Assembly: GCA_041859045.1 (NCBI GenBank)
Contig: JBHELB010000020.1
Span: 51,913-115,912, forward strand
DNA: 64,000 nt
DNA from: JBHELB01 sp041859045
GTDB lineage: Bacteria > Hydrogenedentota > Hydrogenedentia > Hydrogenedentales > SLHB01
Direction: 5' to 3'
A program made the position numbers and the translations under genes. Positions 54,306 through 63,238 of the stretch are shown here, piece after piece (position 1 is the first letter of the stretch; each line of letters begins with the position of its first letter). The notes under the pieces are model-generated. The model was not told the origin of the DNA, did no database searches, and saw only the letters and a list, made by a program, of their open reading frames with translations.

Positions 54306-56255
54306 ATGATGAGGATTTTGCTCTCGATGACGGCATGCGTTGTGTGCTCAGCGGTCCCGGCGGCCGCGCTCGAAGTGGCTCCGCTATTCACGGATCATAT
54401 GGTGTTGCAGCAGAAGGCCCCGGTTCCCGTATGGGGAAAAGCCGCCCCCGGCGACTCGGTGACCGTGAGCGTGGCGAATCGTACGGCGAAGACCATTGCG
54501 GGACCGGACGGGCAGTGGAAGGTTTCGCTTAAACCCTTGCCTGCGGGCGGACCCTACACGATGACGATCGCGTCTTCATCGCAGACGCTGGAGTTCAAGG
54601 ATGTTCTTGTAGGCGAGGTCTGGGTCTGCTCCGGTCAGTCCAACATGGAGTGGTCGGTCAATCAGGTCAATAATGCCGACCAGGAAGTCGCCGCCGCCAA
54701 CCATCCGCGCATCCGTCTTTTCACCGTGCTCAAACGCGTTTCAGAGGTCCCGATCGACACGTGCGACGGCATGTGGAGCGTGTGCACGCCCGAGTCGATC
54801 CCGTTCTTCTCCGCGGTCGGATACTTTTTCGGGCGAACGCTTCAGGAAAATCTGGACGTTCCCGTGGGGCTTATCGATTCGTCATGGGGCGGCAGTTCAT
54901 GTCAGGCCTGGACGAGTGCCAAGACGCTGGAGACAGATCCCGAATTCAATGCCTACGACGTGCGGCGGCGTAAAATGTTGGAGGATTTCCCTGTGACTGC
55001 CGCGCAGGAGGAGTCGCTCGCCGCATGGCGTGAGAAGGCGATAGAACTGTTGAAGAAAGGCGAGGGCGAAACTTGGCCTCCTGCTATGCCGGCAGGGCCG
55101 CGCAACTTCGCGTTGCCCAGCGGGCTCTATAACGGGATGATTCATCCCCTGGCGCCCTATGGTATTCGCGGGGCGATTTGGTATCAGGGGGAATCGAACG
55201 CGGGCGAGCCGATGCTATATAGAAAGCTGTTTCCCTCGATGATCGCAGACTGGCGTGCGCTTTGGGGACAAGGCGATTTCCCGTTCTACTTTGTCCAACT
55301 TGCGAATTTCATGGATCGTACCGAGCAGCCGCAGCCCGTTTCTTACTGGGCACTGCTTCGTGAAGCGCAGACAATGACGCTGTCGGTGAAGAATACGGGG
55401 ATGGCCGTGGCCATCGACATCGGCGAGGCGAAAGATATCCATCCGCGCAATAAGCAGGACGTGGGGCGTCGTCTAGCGTTGGCCGCGTTGGCAAAGACCT
55501 ATCGACAAGACATCCCCTACTCCGGCCCTATGTTCAAGAAGATGACCGTACGTGGCCGCGAGGCGGTGATTTCGTTCACGCACACCGACGGCGGTCTTGT
55601 GGCGAAGAACGGCACGCTCAAAGGATTCGCGATGGCGGGCGAGGATCAGCGTCTTGTCTGGGCGAACGCCACGATTCGCGGCAAGAATGTTGTGCTTACG
55701 GCCGACGGAGTCGAGAAGCCCGTGGCGGTGCGGTACGCTTGGGGCGATAACCCCGAGGCGACGCTTTACAACGGCGCGGGCCTGCCGGCTGTACCGTTCC
55801 GCACCGATACAGCGGTTTTCGAACTAGTGGCGCCGAAGCGGTTTCCCGCGCCACCTAATGCCACGGTCATCGATATAAGCGCCCGAAGCGCCGAGTGGAC
55901 TCTCGGGTGGGAGATGGATGCGAATGCGGGGAGTTACAGCGGGGTAGGCTTCTGGGCGAAGGCGGGCGATGGCCGCGATACACTACGCTGGAAATTGGCG
56001 GGAGTGAAGCCCGGGCGTTACGAGATCTCCGTATGGATTTCAGACAATCCAAACAACGACCATGCCAGCAATGCTCGATATACCGTACATCACACAGCGG
56101 GAGAAACCGTCGTCGAGGTGGATCAGACAAAGAACAACCGCACCTGGCGCGCGCTCGGGACGTTCGCCATCGACGCTTCTAGTTTCCTTGAGTTGAGTAA
56201 CTTGGCGGACGCGAACGTCGTGGCGGATTCGATTGCGCTTGTGCCCGTGAAATAG
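54306..56255 (+). CDS. Secreted sialate O-acetylesterase-like SGNH hydrolase
   Basis: This 649-residue protein has a signal peptide (about residues 1-22, ending AAA) and an SGNH-type esterase. The nucleophile serine is in VCSGQSNMEWSV and a conserved segment reads WYQGESNAG. An Ig-like domain sits before the catalytic core and a jelly-roll-like domain covers the last 130 residues. Family members remove acetyl groups from sialic acid or from plant and algal glycans. AAAGGAAG lies seven bases before ATG 54306. No sialic acid genes are nearby, so the acetylated glycan is unknown. Confidence 0.85.
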   Translation: MMRILLSMTACVVCSAVPAAALEVAPLFTDHMVLQQKAPVPVWGKAAPGDSVTVSVANRTAKTIAGPDGQWKVSLKPLPAGGPYTMTIASSSQTLEFKDVLVGEVWVCSGQSNMEWSVNQVNNADQEVAAANHPRIRLFTVLKRVSEVPIDTCDGMWSVCTPESIPFFSAVGYFFGRTLQENLDVPVGLIDSSWGGSSCQAWTSAKTLETDPEFNAYDVRRRKMLEDFPVTAAQEESLAAWREKAIELLKKGEGETWPPAMPAGPRNFALPSGLYNGMIHPLAPYGIRGAIWYQGESNAGEPMLYRKLFPSMIADWRALWGQGDFPFYFVQLANFMDRTEQPQPVSYWALLREAQTMTLSVKNTGMAVAIDIGEAKDIHPRNKQDVGRRLALAALAKTYRQDIPYSGPMFKKMTVRGREAVISFTHTDGGLVAKNGTLKGFAMAGEDQRLVWANATIRGKNVVLTADGVEKPVAVRYAWGDNPEATLYNGAGLPAVPFRTDTAVFELVAPKRFPAPPNATVIDISARSAEWTLGWEMDANAGSYSGVGFWAKAGDGRDTLRWKLAGVKPGRYEISVWISDNPNNDHASNARYTVHHTAGETVVEVDQTKNNRTWRALGTFAIDASSFLELSNLADANVVADSIALVPVK

Positions 56256-56275
56256 CGCTTCGGCCGGAGGAGATC

Positions 56276-57052
56276 ATGCGCGACGTCTGTCGGGCGCTGC
56301 GGCGGCTTTTGCTTGTGGGCGTCCTGACGTATGGATTGGTGGCGTTGCGGCTTTGTCTATTGCCCGCGCGCATGATTTCCCCGCGCCTTGACGCCCGCGG
56401 ACTCGCCTGTCTCATGCGCTGGTGGGGCAGCGGGCTCTGCGCGGCGCTTGGTGTTCGCATAGGTACAAAGGGTACGCCGCCGCGCGCGCCCTTTGTACTC
56501 GTCACGAACCACCTGAGCTATCTCGACGTGCTCGTCCTCGCGGCGGGCACCGGATGTTCTTTCGTGTCCCGCGCGGACGTCGCCCGCTGGCCGCTTGCGG
56601 GATTCATCGCGCGCGTCGCGGGTACCCTGTTCATCGACCGCGCCAATCGTCGCGACGTCGCCCGTGTCAACTCGCAGATCGTGCGCGCCTTGCGGGAAGG
56701 CTACGGCGTACATATCTTCGCCGAGGGCGGCATTTCGCAGGATGGCCGTCTTCGTCCATTCAAGCCCCCGTTACTTGAGCCCGCCGTGACTCTGGGCATG
56801 CCAGTCCATGCGGCGCGGATATCCTATTCTCTACCTCCGGGACGTCCGCCGTTTACGGAGATCGTAGTCTGGCGCACAGGAATTTCTTTTCTGAAAAGCG
56901 CCTGGACCATCTTGCGGGAGCCACGCATCGATGCCGCTATTCATTACGCCGCCAGCCCTGTGGGCGGATTAGAGCGCCGTGAACTCGCCAACGCACTTGG
57001 CCGTTTGGTGGCGGACCTGGCTGAGTCACACTCTGACGACCTTCCGGAGTGA
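56276..57052 (+). CDS. Lysophospholipid acyltransferase family protein (PlsC-like)
   Basis: This 258-residue protein has an N-terminal membrane helix and an acyltransferase domain. The HX4D motif is in NHLSYLD and the acceptor-binding FAEGG replaces the usual FPEGT, so acceptor preference may differ. It probably acylates lysophospholipid or an amino-acid lipid at the inner membrane. It follows the esterase gene by 20 bases. Confidence 0.82.
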   Translation: MRDVCRALRRLLLVGVLTYGLVALRLCLLPARMISPRLDARGLACLMRWWGSGLCAALGVRIGTKGTPPRAPFVLVTNHLSYLDVLVLAAGTGCSFVSRADVARWPLAGFIARVAGTLFIDRANRRDVARVNSQIVRALREGYGVHIFAEGGISQDGRLRPFKPPLLEPAVTLGMPVHAARISYSLPPGRPPFTEIVVWRTGISFLKSAWTILREPRIDAAIHYAASPVGGLERRELANALGRLVADLAESHSDDLPE

Positions 57053-57320
57053 GTTGTCGTTCGCAGGAGAACGAGTCCCCTCTTCTTGTCAGAAACCCCT
57101 GAAACTTCCGGCACCACACTGCGTGAAGTTGCATGTTGTAAGGCTAACGCCATCAATACGTTGTCCCTTGGTCACGCCTAGGGATTGTGCGAAGGTTACA
57201 CCCATTCCAGTTCTACAATCCCTCTTTTTTTTGCAGAAAACCCCTAGATTCCATCTGTTTTTCTCCGGGGACGTAGCGGCACATGACTTGCTCTCTACAT
57301 GCAGAGGATGGAGTGCGACT

Positions 57321-57782
57321 ATGAGCGATGCCGAGCGAATACCGGATTTGGGCGTGTTTTCACTCACATGCACGGAGAGAACGTTCACGCTTCGCGTGAA
57401 CTCTTCGCAGTCCAATGTGAACCGGGCGCTGCGTGCACTCGACCAGTTTCTGCACGAGCACGCCGTGGCAGAATCGTCAGACGTCAAGCTTGTTTTGCGG
57501 GAACTGCTGCTCAACGCGGTATGCCACGGCAACCACAACAACAGCGCCCGGCTCATTTTGCTCATGGTGGAGTGCGAGGAAGAGGGGACGTGCACCGTTA
57601 CCGTCGAAGACGAAGGAGACGGATTCGACCATCGTCTACTAGATTTTTCGCTGCCCGACGATCCCCGGCAGGCCTCGCAGCGGGGCATGAAACTCGTGAA
57701 TGCTCTCAGCGAATCGGTCACGTTCAATGAACTCGGCAACCGGGTCACCGCTGTACTCCGCCGCTTTCCCGCTCCGATCTGA
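57321..57782 (+). CDS. Orphan anti-sigma-factor-type serine kinase (RsbW-like)
   Basis: This 153-residue GHKL ATPase has N box RELLLNAVCHGN, G1 box VEDEGDGFDH and G2 segment QRGMKLVNAL. It is the third such protein in the window but has no STAS or phosphatase neighbour. A GGATGGAG site lies upstream of ATG 57321. It may cross-talk with the two linked modules. Confidence 0.83.
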   Translation: MSDAERIPDLGVFSLTCTERTFTLRVNSSQSNVNRALRALDQFLHEHAVAESSDVKLVLRELLLNAVCHGNHNNSARLILLMVECEEEGTCTVTVEDEGDGFDHRLLDFSLPDDPRQASQRGMKLVNALSESVTFNELGNRVTAVLRRFPAPI

Positions 57783-57820
57783 TGCTCTATTTTCAGGCGT
57801 CATTCCGTGCGTTTTCCTAT

Positions 57821-57849
57821 TGACAGCACCTGCCTGTCTGGCCATAATC
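57821..57849 (+). promoter_or_regulatory. Sigma70-type promoter for superoxide dismutase
   Basis: A consensus TTGACA is followed after 17 bases by CATAAT. The start codon is 87 bases downstream. Confidence 0.72.
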
Positions 57850-57935
57850 GGCTCTAGAGTGCCTTAAACACCTGTGTTTATTGGCCGAGCAGTCGCATAG
57901 TGCGCTGCCAGTCCAATCGAAAAGGAGATCGGGCC

Positions 57936-58523
57936 ATGGCTATCTCGCTACCTCCTCTGCCTTTCGACCCCAGCGCGCTTGCCCCGTATATCAGCGCGGA
58001 AACCCTTCAGTTTCACTACGGGAAGCATCACCAGGCGTACGTGACCAATCTCAACAAACTGATCGAAGGCACGCCCAATGCGGACAAGTCGCTCGAGGCG
58101 ATTGTTCTGGACTCCGAAGGCCCGCTGTTCAATAACGCGGCACAGGTCTGGAACCACACGTTCTACTGGAAAGGACTGAAGCCCGGCGTTGCAGGTCCTT
58201 CGGGAAATCTGGCGGCGGCGATCACGCGTGATTTCGGCTCGCTCGACGCCCTCAAGCAGGAACTGACCGCCGCCGCGACGACCCAGTTCGGTTCCGGTTG
58301 GGCGTGGCTGGTGCTTGAGGGCCGCAAGTTGAAGGTGACAAAAACAGGGAATGCCGATCTGCCGATGAAGCACGGGCAGATCGCCTTGTTCACTATCGAC
58401 GTGTGGGAGCATGCTTACTATATTGACTACCGAAACGACCGCGCAAAGTACGTAAACACCGTGCTTGAGCACCTCACGAACTGGGAGTTCGCCGCCGCAA
58501 ACCTGGCCGCCGCCGCAAGCTGA
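57936..58523 (+). CDS. sodB: Superoxide dismutase, Fe type
   Basis: This 195-residue enzyme converts superoxide to hydrogen peroxide and oxygen. Metal ligands include H27, H74 and the DVWEHAYY pair. NNAAQVWNH places the active-site glutamine in the iron-enzyme position, favouring Fe over Mn. AAAGGAG precedes the ATG. No signal peptide is seen, so it is cytoplasmic. Its presence suggests occasional oxygen exposure in an otherwise anaerobic-looking genome. Confidence 0.93.
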   Translation: MAISLPPLPFDPSALAPYISAETLQFHYGKHHQAYVTNLNKLIEGTPNADKSLEAIVLDSEGPLFNNAAQVWNHTFYWKGLKPGVAGPSGNLAAAITRDFGSLDALKQELTAAATTQFGSGWAWLVLEGRKLKVTKTGNADLPMKHGQIALFTIDVWEHAYYIDYRNDRAKYVNTVLEHLTNWEFAAANLAAAAS

Positions 58524-58601
58524 TTGAGCAGCGCGCGGCACTTGCAGTGAGCAAGGCAGGCGAGTATACTCTTGTCGGCGTCTGGTTGGTCGTTGACTAA
58601 C

Positions 58602-58631
58602 TTGACAAGGCCCGGGCGGCATTTGTATGCT
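58602..58631 (+). promoter_or_regulatory. Sigma70-type promoter for the tRNA pair
   Basis: A consensus TTGACA and TATGCT are separated by 18 bases, ending 12 bases before the tRNA-Phe gene. Confidence 0.72.
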
Positions 58632-58643
58632 ATCACCGCCGGT

Positions 58644-58719
<76 letters not shown>

Positions 58720-58728
58720 TTTTTTTGT

Positions 58729-58804
58729 GCTGGAGTAGCTCAGTCGGTAGAGCGCATCACTCGTAATGATGAGGTCCGGGGTTCGATTCCCCGCTCCAGC
58801 TCCA
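58729..58804 (+). tRNA. tRNA-Thr (CGT)
   Basis: The 76 bases form a cloverleaf with acceptor GCTGGAG/CTCCAGC, anticodon loop CTCGTAA and encoded CCA. It is nine bases after tRNA-Phe and probably cotranscribed. Confidence 0.97.
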
Positions 58805-58924
58805 TTGTTGCTTTTGGAACGTCCGAAACCGTTTGTAGGGTTTGGGGGCGGATTGATTTCTGGAAGCAGTGGTATTTTGTTGTGTCGATTTCGACGCGCG
58901 GACGCGGATGGGTAAACTCGCCGG

Positions 58925-59503
58925 ATGGAAACAAAACAGTCGTTCAGCACTTCCGAGGTGGCGCAATATTGCCACGTGACGGCGGACACTATCCGCAAGT
59001 GGGCCGAGGCCGGGCGTATCAAGGTTTTCAAGACCCCCGGCGGGCATCGCCGCATTCGCCGCGAAGATCTACTGCGTTTTCTGCGAGAAAACAGCATTCC
59101 TGTCCATGCCGACCTCAGCAACTCGGGGTTGAAGATACTCGTCGCCGATTCCGAACGCCCCTTCGTCAGCGTGCTTAAGCGCTTTCTCGAACGCGCACAG
59201 GCCCCTTTCCAGGTGGAAACGGCCCTGGATGGGTTTGACGCCGGTTTTCAGGTCGCGATGTTCGCTCCGGACATTCTTTTCCTCGACCTCTCGCTCCCTG
59301 GTTTGAACGGACTCGATGTCTGCCGTCGTTTGAAGGCCCTGCCGGAATACTCGAAGGTGCAGATCGTGGCCATGTATGCGCCGGAGCAGGGCGATCTCTC
59401 CCAGCAGGCCATGGAAGCGGGGGCCCGCGTCTGTCTCAAGAAGCCGTTTGCTCCGGACGACCTCCGCCGCGTGCTCGCGCGAGTGGGTGTCGAGGTCAAC
59501 TAG
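58925..59503 (+). CDS. Excisionase-type HTH fused to an atypical receiver domain
   Basis: This 192-residue protein has the same reversed order as the protein at 27734: HTH_17-type DNA-binding domain (about residues 7-55, FSTSEVAQYCHVTADTIRKW) then receiver (about 68-188). The acceptor D121 and K172 region are kept, but the first acidic pair is reduced to D75-S76-E77 and the switch threonine is replaced near Y151. Signalling may therefore be altered or phosphorylation-independent. No kinase gene is adjacent. Confidence 0.83.
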   Translation: METKQSFSTSEVAQYCHVTADTIRKWAEAGRIKVFKTPGGHRRIRREDLLRFLRENSIPVHADLSNSGLKILVADSERPFVSVLKRFLERAQAPFQVETALDGFDAGFQVAMFAPDILFLDLSLPGLNGLDVCRRLKALPEYSKVQIVAMYAPEQGDLSQQAMEAGARVCLKKPFAPDDLRRVLARVGVEVN

Positions 59504-59812
59504 ACCCCAATTCTCTCAAGTGGCTTATTCATCGATACCATCGCTGCGTTTTTTGTTGCCACAAACTTCCGATATCCGATTAGGATTTGAATGTCGATAG
59601 CGTTTTGTGCAAAGTGTCGACTTTCCACGTCAGAACATGACGTGAAATGAAGAGGATGGAGTTTCTTTTCGAGGGGGATTGCCTTTAGAGCGTTTTAAGT
59701 AAAAGTGTAGCCACTTGGCGTTACGCATTTTCAAAATTTGGCGTGAGTGGGCCAGAAAGAAGTGGCCACACCATTTTTGAAAATGCGTTAGGCAACGGAA
59801 AGGATGTTTGCG
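59504..59812 (+). other. Intergenic region upstream of mtaB
   Basis: These 309 bases contain no recognisable gene. The last 110 bases hold two interleaved inverted repeats, annotated separately. Confidence 0.6.
59705..59788 (+). promoter_or_regulatory. Interleaved inverted repeats upstream of mtaB, possible pseudoknot
   Basis: Arm A (59705-59716) pairs with A' (59760-59771) at 11 of 12 positions, and arm B (59723-59736) pairs perfectly over 14 bases with B' (59775-59788). The order A-B-A'-B' is that of a pseudoknot or of two exclusive hairpins. It ends 24 bases before the mtaB start and could control translation or transcription. Confidence 0.5.
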
Positions 59813-61195
59813 ATGTCGGCATTTACGCAGTTGGCCATTTCGAATCCGGACGACCTGCTTTTTGGCGTCGCGCCACGCCCCGTCTCGACGCGTCGTGGTT
59901 TGGTGATTGGTGGGGGCACGGTTTATCCCGAGTTGAACTTCACCTTGCCGCCGATGGAGCTTTCCGAGAGGACGATGGACGCGGTGCTGGCGCAGTATCA
60001 GGAGATCATCACGGGCGCGCTCAAGCGTGCGGCCGAACTTGATGCCCCGGGCGTGGTGGTCGAGTTCGAAACGCTGCCCGAGATGACGCGCTACCCGCGT
60101 CTGGGATTGGATACGGCCAAGGTGTTGCTGGAAGGCATGGAAAACGCCTTTGCGAAATATGGATTGAAGACGGCGCTGCGCATGACCCCGAACGACAATC
60201 GCGAGATGGTGCGCCCGCCGCGGATGCGTGGCGGCGAGTATTGGGAATCCATGCTGGAGCTGTTCGACACTTCGGCGGCGGCAGGCGCCGAACTACTGAG
60301 CATCGAGTCGACCGGTGGCAAGGAACTCCATGATAACGCGCTGCTGATGGGCGACCTTTCCCAGGTGATCTTTTCGCTGTGCGTGATGGGCGTGCGCGAT
60401 ATGCGCTACCTCTGGACCGAACTCGACAAGATCGCGAAGCGGCACGGCGTGCATAGTGCGGGCGACACGGCCTGTGGGTTTGGCAACACGGCGATGGTCT
60501 TGGCCGAACAGGGCATGCTGCCGCACGCGTTCGCGGCGGTCGTACGCGCGGTGACGGCGGTGCGTTCGCTGGTGGCATACGAGTGCGGCGCGGTGGGCCC
60601 CGGGAAGGACTGCGGCTACGAGAATCCCATTCTCAAGGCGATCACCGGGTGCCCAATGTCGATGGAAGGCAAGTCTTCCGCCTGCGCGCACCTAAGCCCC
60701 TTGGGCAATATCGCCGCTGCGGCGTGCGACCTGTGGAGCAACGAGTCCGTGCAGAACATCAAACTGCTAGGCGGCATGGCCCCGACGGTGTCGATGGAGC
60801 AGTTGGTGTACGACTGTCGTTTGATGAACGAATCCTCGAAGAAGGGCGCGGCTGATGCGCGGCAACTGCGCGATTGGATGGTCAGTTCCGACGCGCCGCT
60901 CGATCCGCAGGCGTTCATTCTCACTCCGGCGAACTGTGTGGCCATCGCGCAGGCGATTGTCGCCTCGCCCACGCCGTATGCGGCTGGGCGCGCGGCGGCC
61001 GGCACGGCGGTTCGCTTGTTGCGCGAAGGCCTTGCGGAGAACAAGGTTCGCATTGCCGAACTCGAGCAACCCTGGCTCGATATGATGCAGAACACACTCG
61101 ATGAGACGCCGGAGAATGAAGACGAGTTCATCGGCCAGATGATGGCGATGGTGGATACGTCCAAATTTGTCGCGGCGGACTACGGACTCGAGTAG
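59813..61195 (+). CDS. mtaB: Methanol:corrinoid methyltransferase MtaB
   Basis: This 460-residue protein matches MtaB, the zinc enzyme that transfers the methyl group of methanol to a corrinoid protein. Family segments include the cysteine-bearing YECGAVGPGKDCGYEN and SSACAHLSPLGNIAAA. Length equals known MtaB. GGAAAGG lies nine bases before ATG 59813; ATG 59804 is too close to that site. No MtaC corrinoid protein or MtaA-type methyltransferase is in the window. Related bacterial enzymes may use methanol or other methoxyl donors. Confidence 0.87.
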   Translation: MSAFTQLAISNPDDLLFGVAPRPVSTRRGLVIGGGTVYPELNFTLPPMELSERTMDAVLAQYQEIITGALKRAAELDAPGVVVEFETLPEMTRYPRLGLDTAKVLLEGMENAFAKYGLKTALRMTPNDNREMVRPPRMRGGEYWESMLELFDTSAAAGAELLSIESTGGKELHDNALLMGDLSQVIFSLCVMGVRDMRYLWTELDKIAKRHGVHSAGDTACGFGNTAMVLAEQGMLPHAFAAVVRAVTAVRSLVAYECGAVGPGKDCGYENPILKAITGCPMSMEGKSSACAHLSPLGNIAAAACDLWSNESVQNIKLLGGMAPTVSMEQLVYDCRLMNESSKKGAADARQLRDWMVSSDAPLDPQAFILTPANCVAIAQAIVASPTPYAAGRAAAGTAVRLLREGLAENKVRIAELEQPWLDMMQNTLDETPENEDEFIGQMMAMVDTSKFVAADYGLE

Positions 61196-61205
61196 TTCTC
61201 GTTTC

Positions 61206-62471
61206 CTACGCGATACAGGGGGCGAAGTCCACGCAAAGAATGTAGCGTTGTCCGTCGGCCGAGCGGAATACCGTGGAAACCGTGCGGCTCAACGCGCCGG
61301 ATCGCATGGAGATGTACGGTTCCGTGACGTAGCGGCTCAGGCCGGTCCGGAGCAGGAACACGTAATCCTTGTACGAGTGATCCGTGCCTCTGGCGGGGGA
61401 TTCGCTGATCAAGCGCGGGAGTTTTGCCGCTCGCCCTTGGGGGCCCATTACCGTGCTGGAAACCTGAATGCCGTCGCGATCAAGCAGGTAGATGCATTCG
61501 ATGTCCGCATGCGCGTCGGCGAGATCGGCGAGAAAACGATCGAAATCTTGTCCGGCGCTGTTCGCCACGGCACACAGAATACTCTGGATGACTTCCTCGA
61601 AGTGGTGAGTCTCTGTGCGTTTGCGTCCGATGCGTTCCACGAGATACTCACGGAACGACGCAGCCAGTTCCGAAGTCTTCTTGCAGCACGCTTCCATTTC
61701 CCGCGCCTCAAGCGCCACGGGGCGACCAAGGAAAAATCCCTGCAGCATATCGGTGCCGGCGTCCAGACAATGCAGCGCATCCTCAGGCGATTCGATGCCT
61801 TCGGCGACAGCCAGCGCGCCGATCTTGTGCGCTAGGTTGGCCAGCGAACGCAAGACTTCTTGCTTGTGGTATTCGAGTGCGATGCCATGCACCAGGCTGC
61901 GGTCGATTTTCAAAATGTCGGGTTTGAGGATCGAGATACGATCCAGGTTGGACTCGCCCGCGCCAATATCGTCCAGCGCGATGAGGAACCCATGCTGGCG
62001 ATGATTCTCCACAAACCGAACCAGCGCCGCCGTGTCGTGGACGCTGGCTTCGCGCAGCTCAAGGACGATGTTGTGCGGGGCGAGCCCCAGCGGAGTGATC
62101 TCGTCGAGCAGGGCCGCTCCCTGCGCCATGCGCGAGTCGATGACGGCGGTGTCGAAATTCAGGAACAGCGCATGTCCGCGTTGCCCCCCCACATAGCGAG
62201 CATACACTTCGAGGGCCTTGCGGCGGCAGAGACGGTCGAATTCCACCGCCTGGCCATGCTCCGAAGCGTAGGCGAAGAGGGGAGACGGCGGGATGAGCGC
62301 GCCGGTCAGCTCATCTTGCCCACGCGTCAGGGCTTCAATACCGATGATCTGCTGTTGCTTGACCGAACAGATCGGTTGGTAGTGCGTGATCAGGGATTCA
62401 TTGTCGATAATGCCAGCCAACGCGATTGCGTCCGTGCCCGGCGCGGACGCGGGCTTTCCCCCCTCGTGCAT
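61206..62471 (-). CDS. EAL domain cyclic-di-GMP phosphodiesterase with C-terminal sensor (YkuI-like)
   Basis: This 421-residue protein has an EAL domain (about residues 22-265) with catalytic segments intact: EALTR 46-50, LNFDT, ELRE, LDDIGAG, LKIDRS, AEGIES and QGFFLGRP. The C-terminal half (about 280-420) resembles the PAS/cache-like domain of YkuI. It should linearise cyclic di-GMP. CAGGAGG lies upstream of ATG 62471; longer frames run through the intergenic region. It converges with mtaB. Confidence 0.87.
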   Translation of the reverse strand: MHEGGKPASAPGTDAIALAGIIDNESLITHYQPICSVKQQQIIGIEALTRGQDELTGALIPPSPLFAYASEHGQAVEFDRLCRRKALEVYARYVGGQRGHALFLNFDTAVIDSRMAQGAALLDEITPLGLAPHNIVLELREASVHDTAALVRFVENHRQHGFLIALDDIGAGESNLDRISILKPDILKIDRSLVHGIALEYHKQEVLRSLANLAHKIGALAVAEGIESPEDALHCLDAGTDMLQGFFLGRPVALEAREMEACCKKTSELAASFREYLVERIGRKRTETHHFEEVIQSILCAVANSAGQDFDRFLADLADAHADIECIYLLDRDGIQVSSTVMGPQGRAAKLPRLISESPARGTDHSYKDYVFLLRTGLSRYVTEPYISMRSGALSRTVSTVFRSADGQRYILCVDFAPCIA

Positions 62472-62602
62472 ATTCGTCCCTGCCTCCTGACGTCCGTTCC
62501 TTGAACCCTGCGGATGAGTGTACCCGACTGCGAGTCTGGTTAAGGCGAACGCTCTAATCTCTACAACTATCACATACGAACCTTTTCCTGCAAGTAAAAA
62601 GT

Positions 62603-62621
62603 GCGGATTCCAAAAATCCGC
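62603..62621 (-). promoter_or_regulatory. Hairpin in the leader of the EAL gene, possible attenuator
   Basis: A perfect 7-bp stem (GCGGATT / AATCCGC) with a 5-base loop is followed on the minus strand by ACTTTTTAC. It lies about 130 bases before the EAL start. Confidence 0.35.
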
Positions 62622-62856
62622 GCGGGGTGTCCGTGGAAAAGCAGGGACAGCTACCGTAGTGCAGTGGGCCGTTCTGTTACACGGAGGAAAAGTGATACCG
62701 CAAGAGACAACATCCGCCCTTGAGGGAGGAATTTCCATGCGTTGCGGAGACGGCAAAACTCCTTCCTGCGGATTTTATAGTAATAGTGTGCGTATTGTAA
62801 TGGTATTCAGTTTGCCCCAACAGGGGGTGGCGCAAGAAGTCCTAAACACACCGAAC

Positions 62857-62886
62857 TTGCATTTAAACCATCGCGCTCGCTATTAT
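62857..62886 (+). promoter_or_regulatory. Sigma70-type promoter for the MerR-like gene
   Basis: TTGCAT and TATTAT are separated by 18 bases. The predicted transcript start is at or next to the GTG start codon. Confidence 0.5.
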
Positions 62887-62892
62887 GAGGAC

Positions 62893-63222
62893 GTGGAGAA
62901 ACGTCATTCCATTGCGGATGTTAGCGAAAAGACGGGCGTGCCCGTGCATGTGCTTCGCCAATGGGAAAAGCGTTTTCCTCAGTTGAAACCCCAGCGGGAC
63001 CGGTCAAACCGGCGGTACTATACCGCCGCAGACATTGCTATCGTGCGGCGCATCAAAGAGTTGCTGCGCACCGAACGCATGACCAGTGCTGGCGCTCGAT
63101 TGACCCTTGGCCGCGAACTGCGCGGCGAAGGACGACCGCGCACCCGGCATGAGTCGCAAGAGCTGATTCGACGAATCGAATCCGGCCTACGCGACCTCAT
63201 CGTCCTGCTGGACTCCGAATAG
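62893..63222 (+). CDS. MerR-like transcriptional regulator
   Basis: This 109-residue protein has a winged MerR-type helix-turn-helix (about residues 5-70: SIADVSEKTGVPVHVLRQWEKRFP, then SNRRYYTAADI) and a short helical tail, without an effector domain. I choose GTG 62893, since upstream sequence is unlike the family and a promoter ends just before it. ATG 62800 is an alternative. tRNA-Pro follows 16 bases later. Confidence 0.82.
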   Translation: MEKRHSIADVSEKTGVPVHVLRQWEKRFPQLKPQRDRSNRRYYTAADIAIVRRIKELLRTERMTSAGARLTLGRELRGEGRPRTRHESQELIRRIESGLRDLIVLLDSE

Positions 63223-63238
63223 AACCCATCTTCACGGT

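Larger units (their letters stand above)
62472..62892. other. Divergent region between the EAL gene and the MerR-like regulator
   Basis: These 421 bases contain a hairpin (62603-62621) and a plus-strand promoter (62857-62886). An open frame crosses it toward the MerR gene, but it resembles no protein. Confidence 0.5.

Noticed and set aside
57083..57255. Two similar stretches with CAGAAA(A)CCCCT
   Set aside because: The similarity is short and imperfect and does not match a known element.
62733..62765. Possible cyclic di-GMP (GEMM) riboswitch near the EAL and MerR genes
   Set aside because: Only a GGCAAA-like piece is present; the conserved core and second helix are absent.
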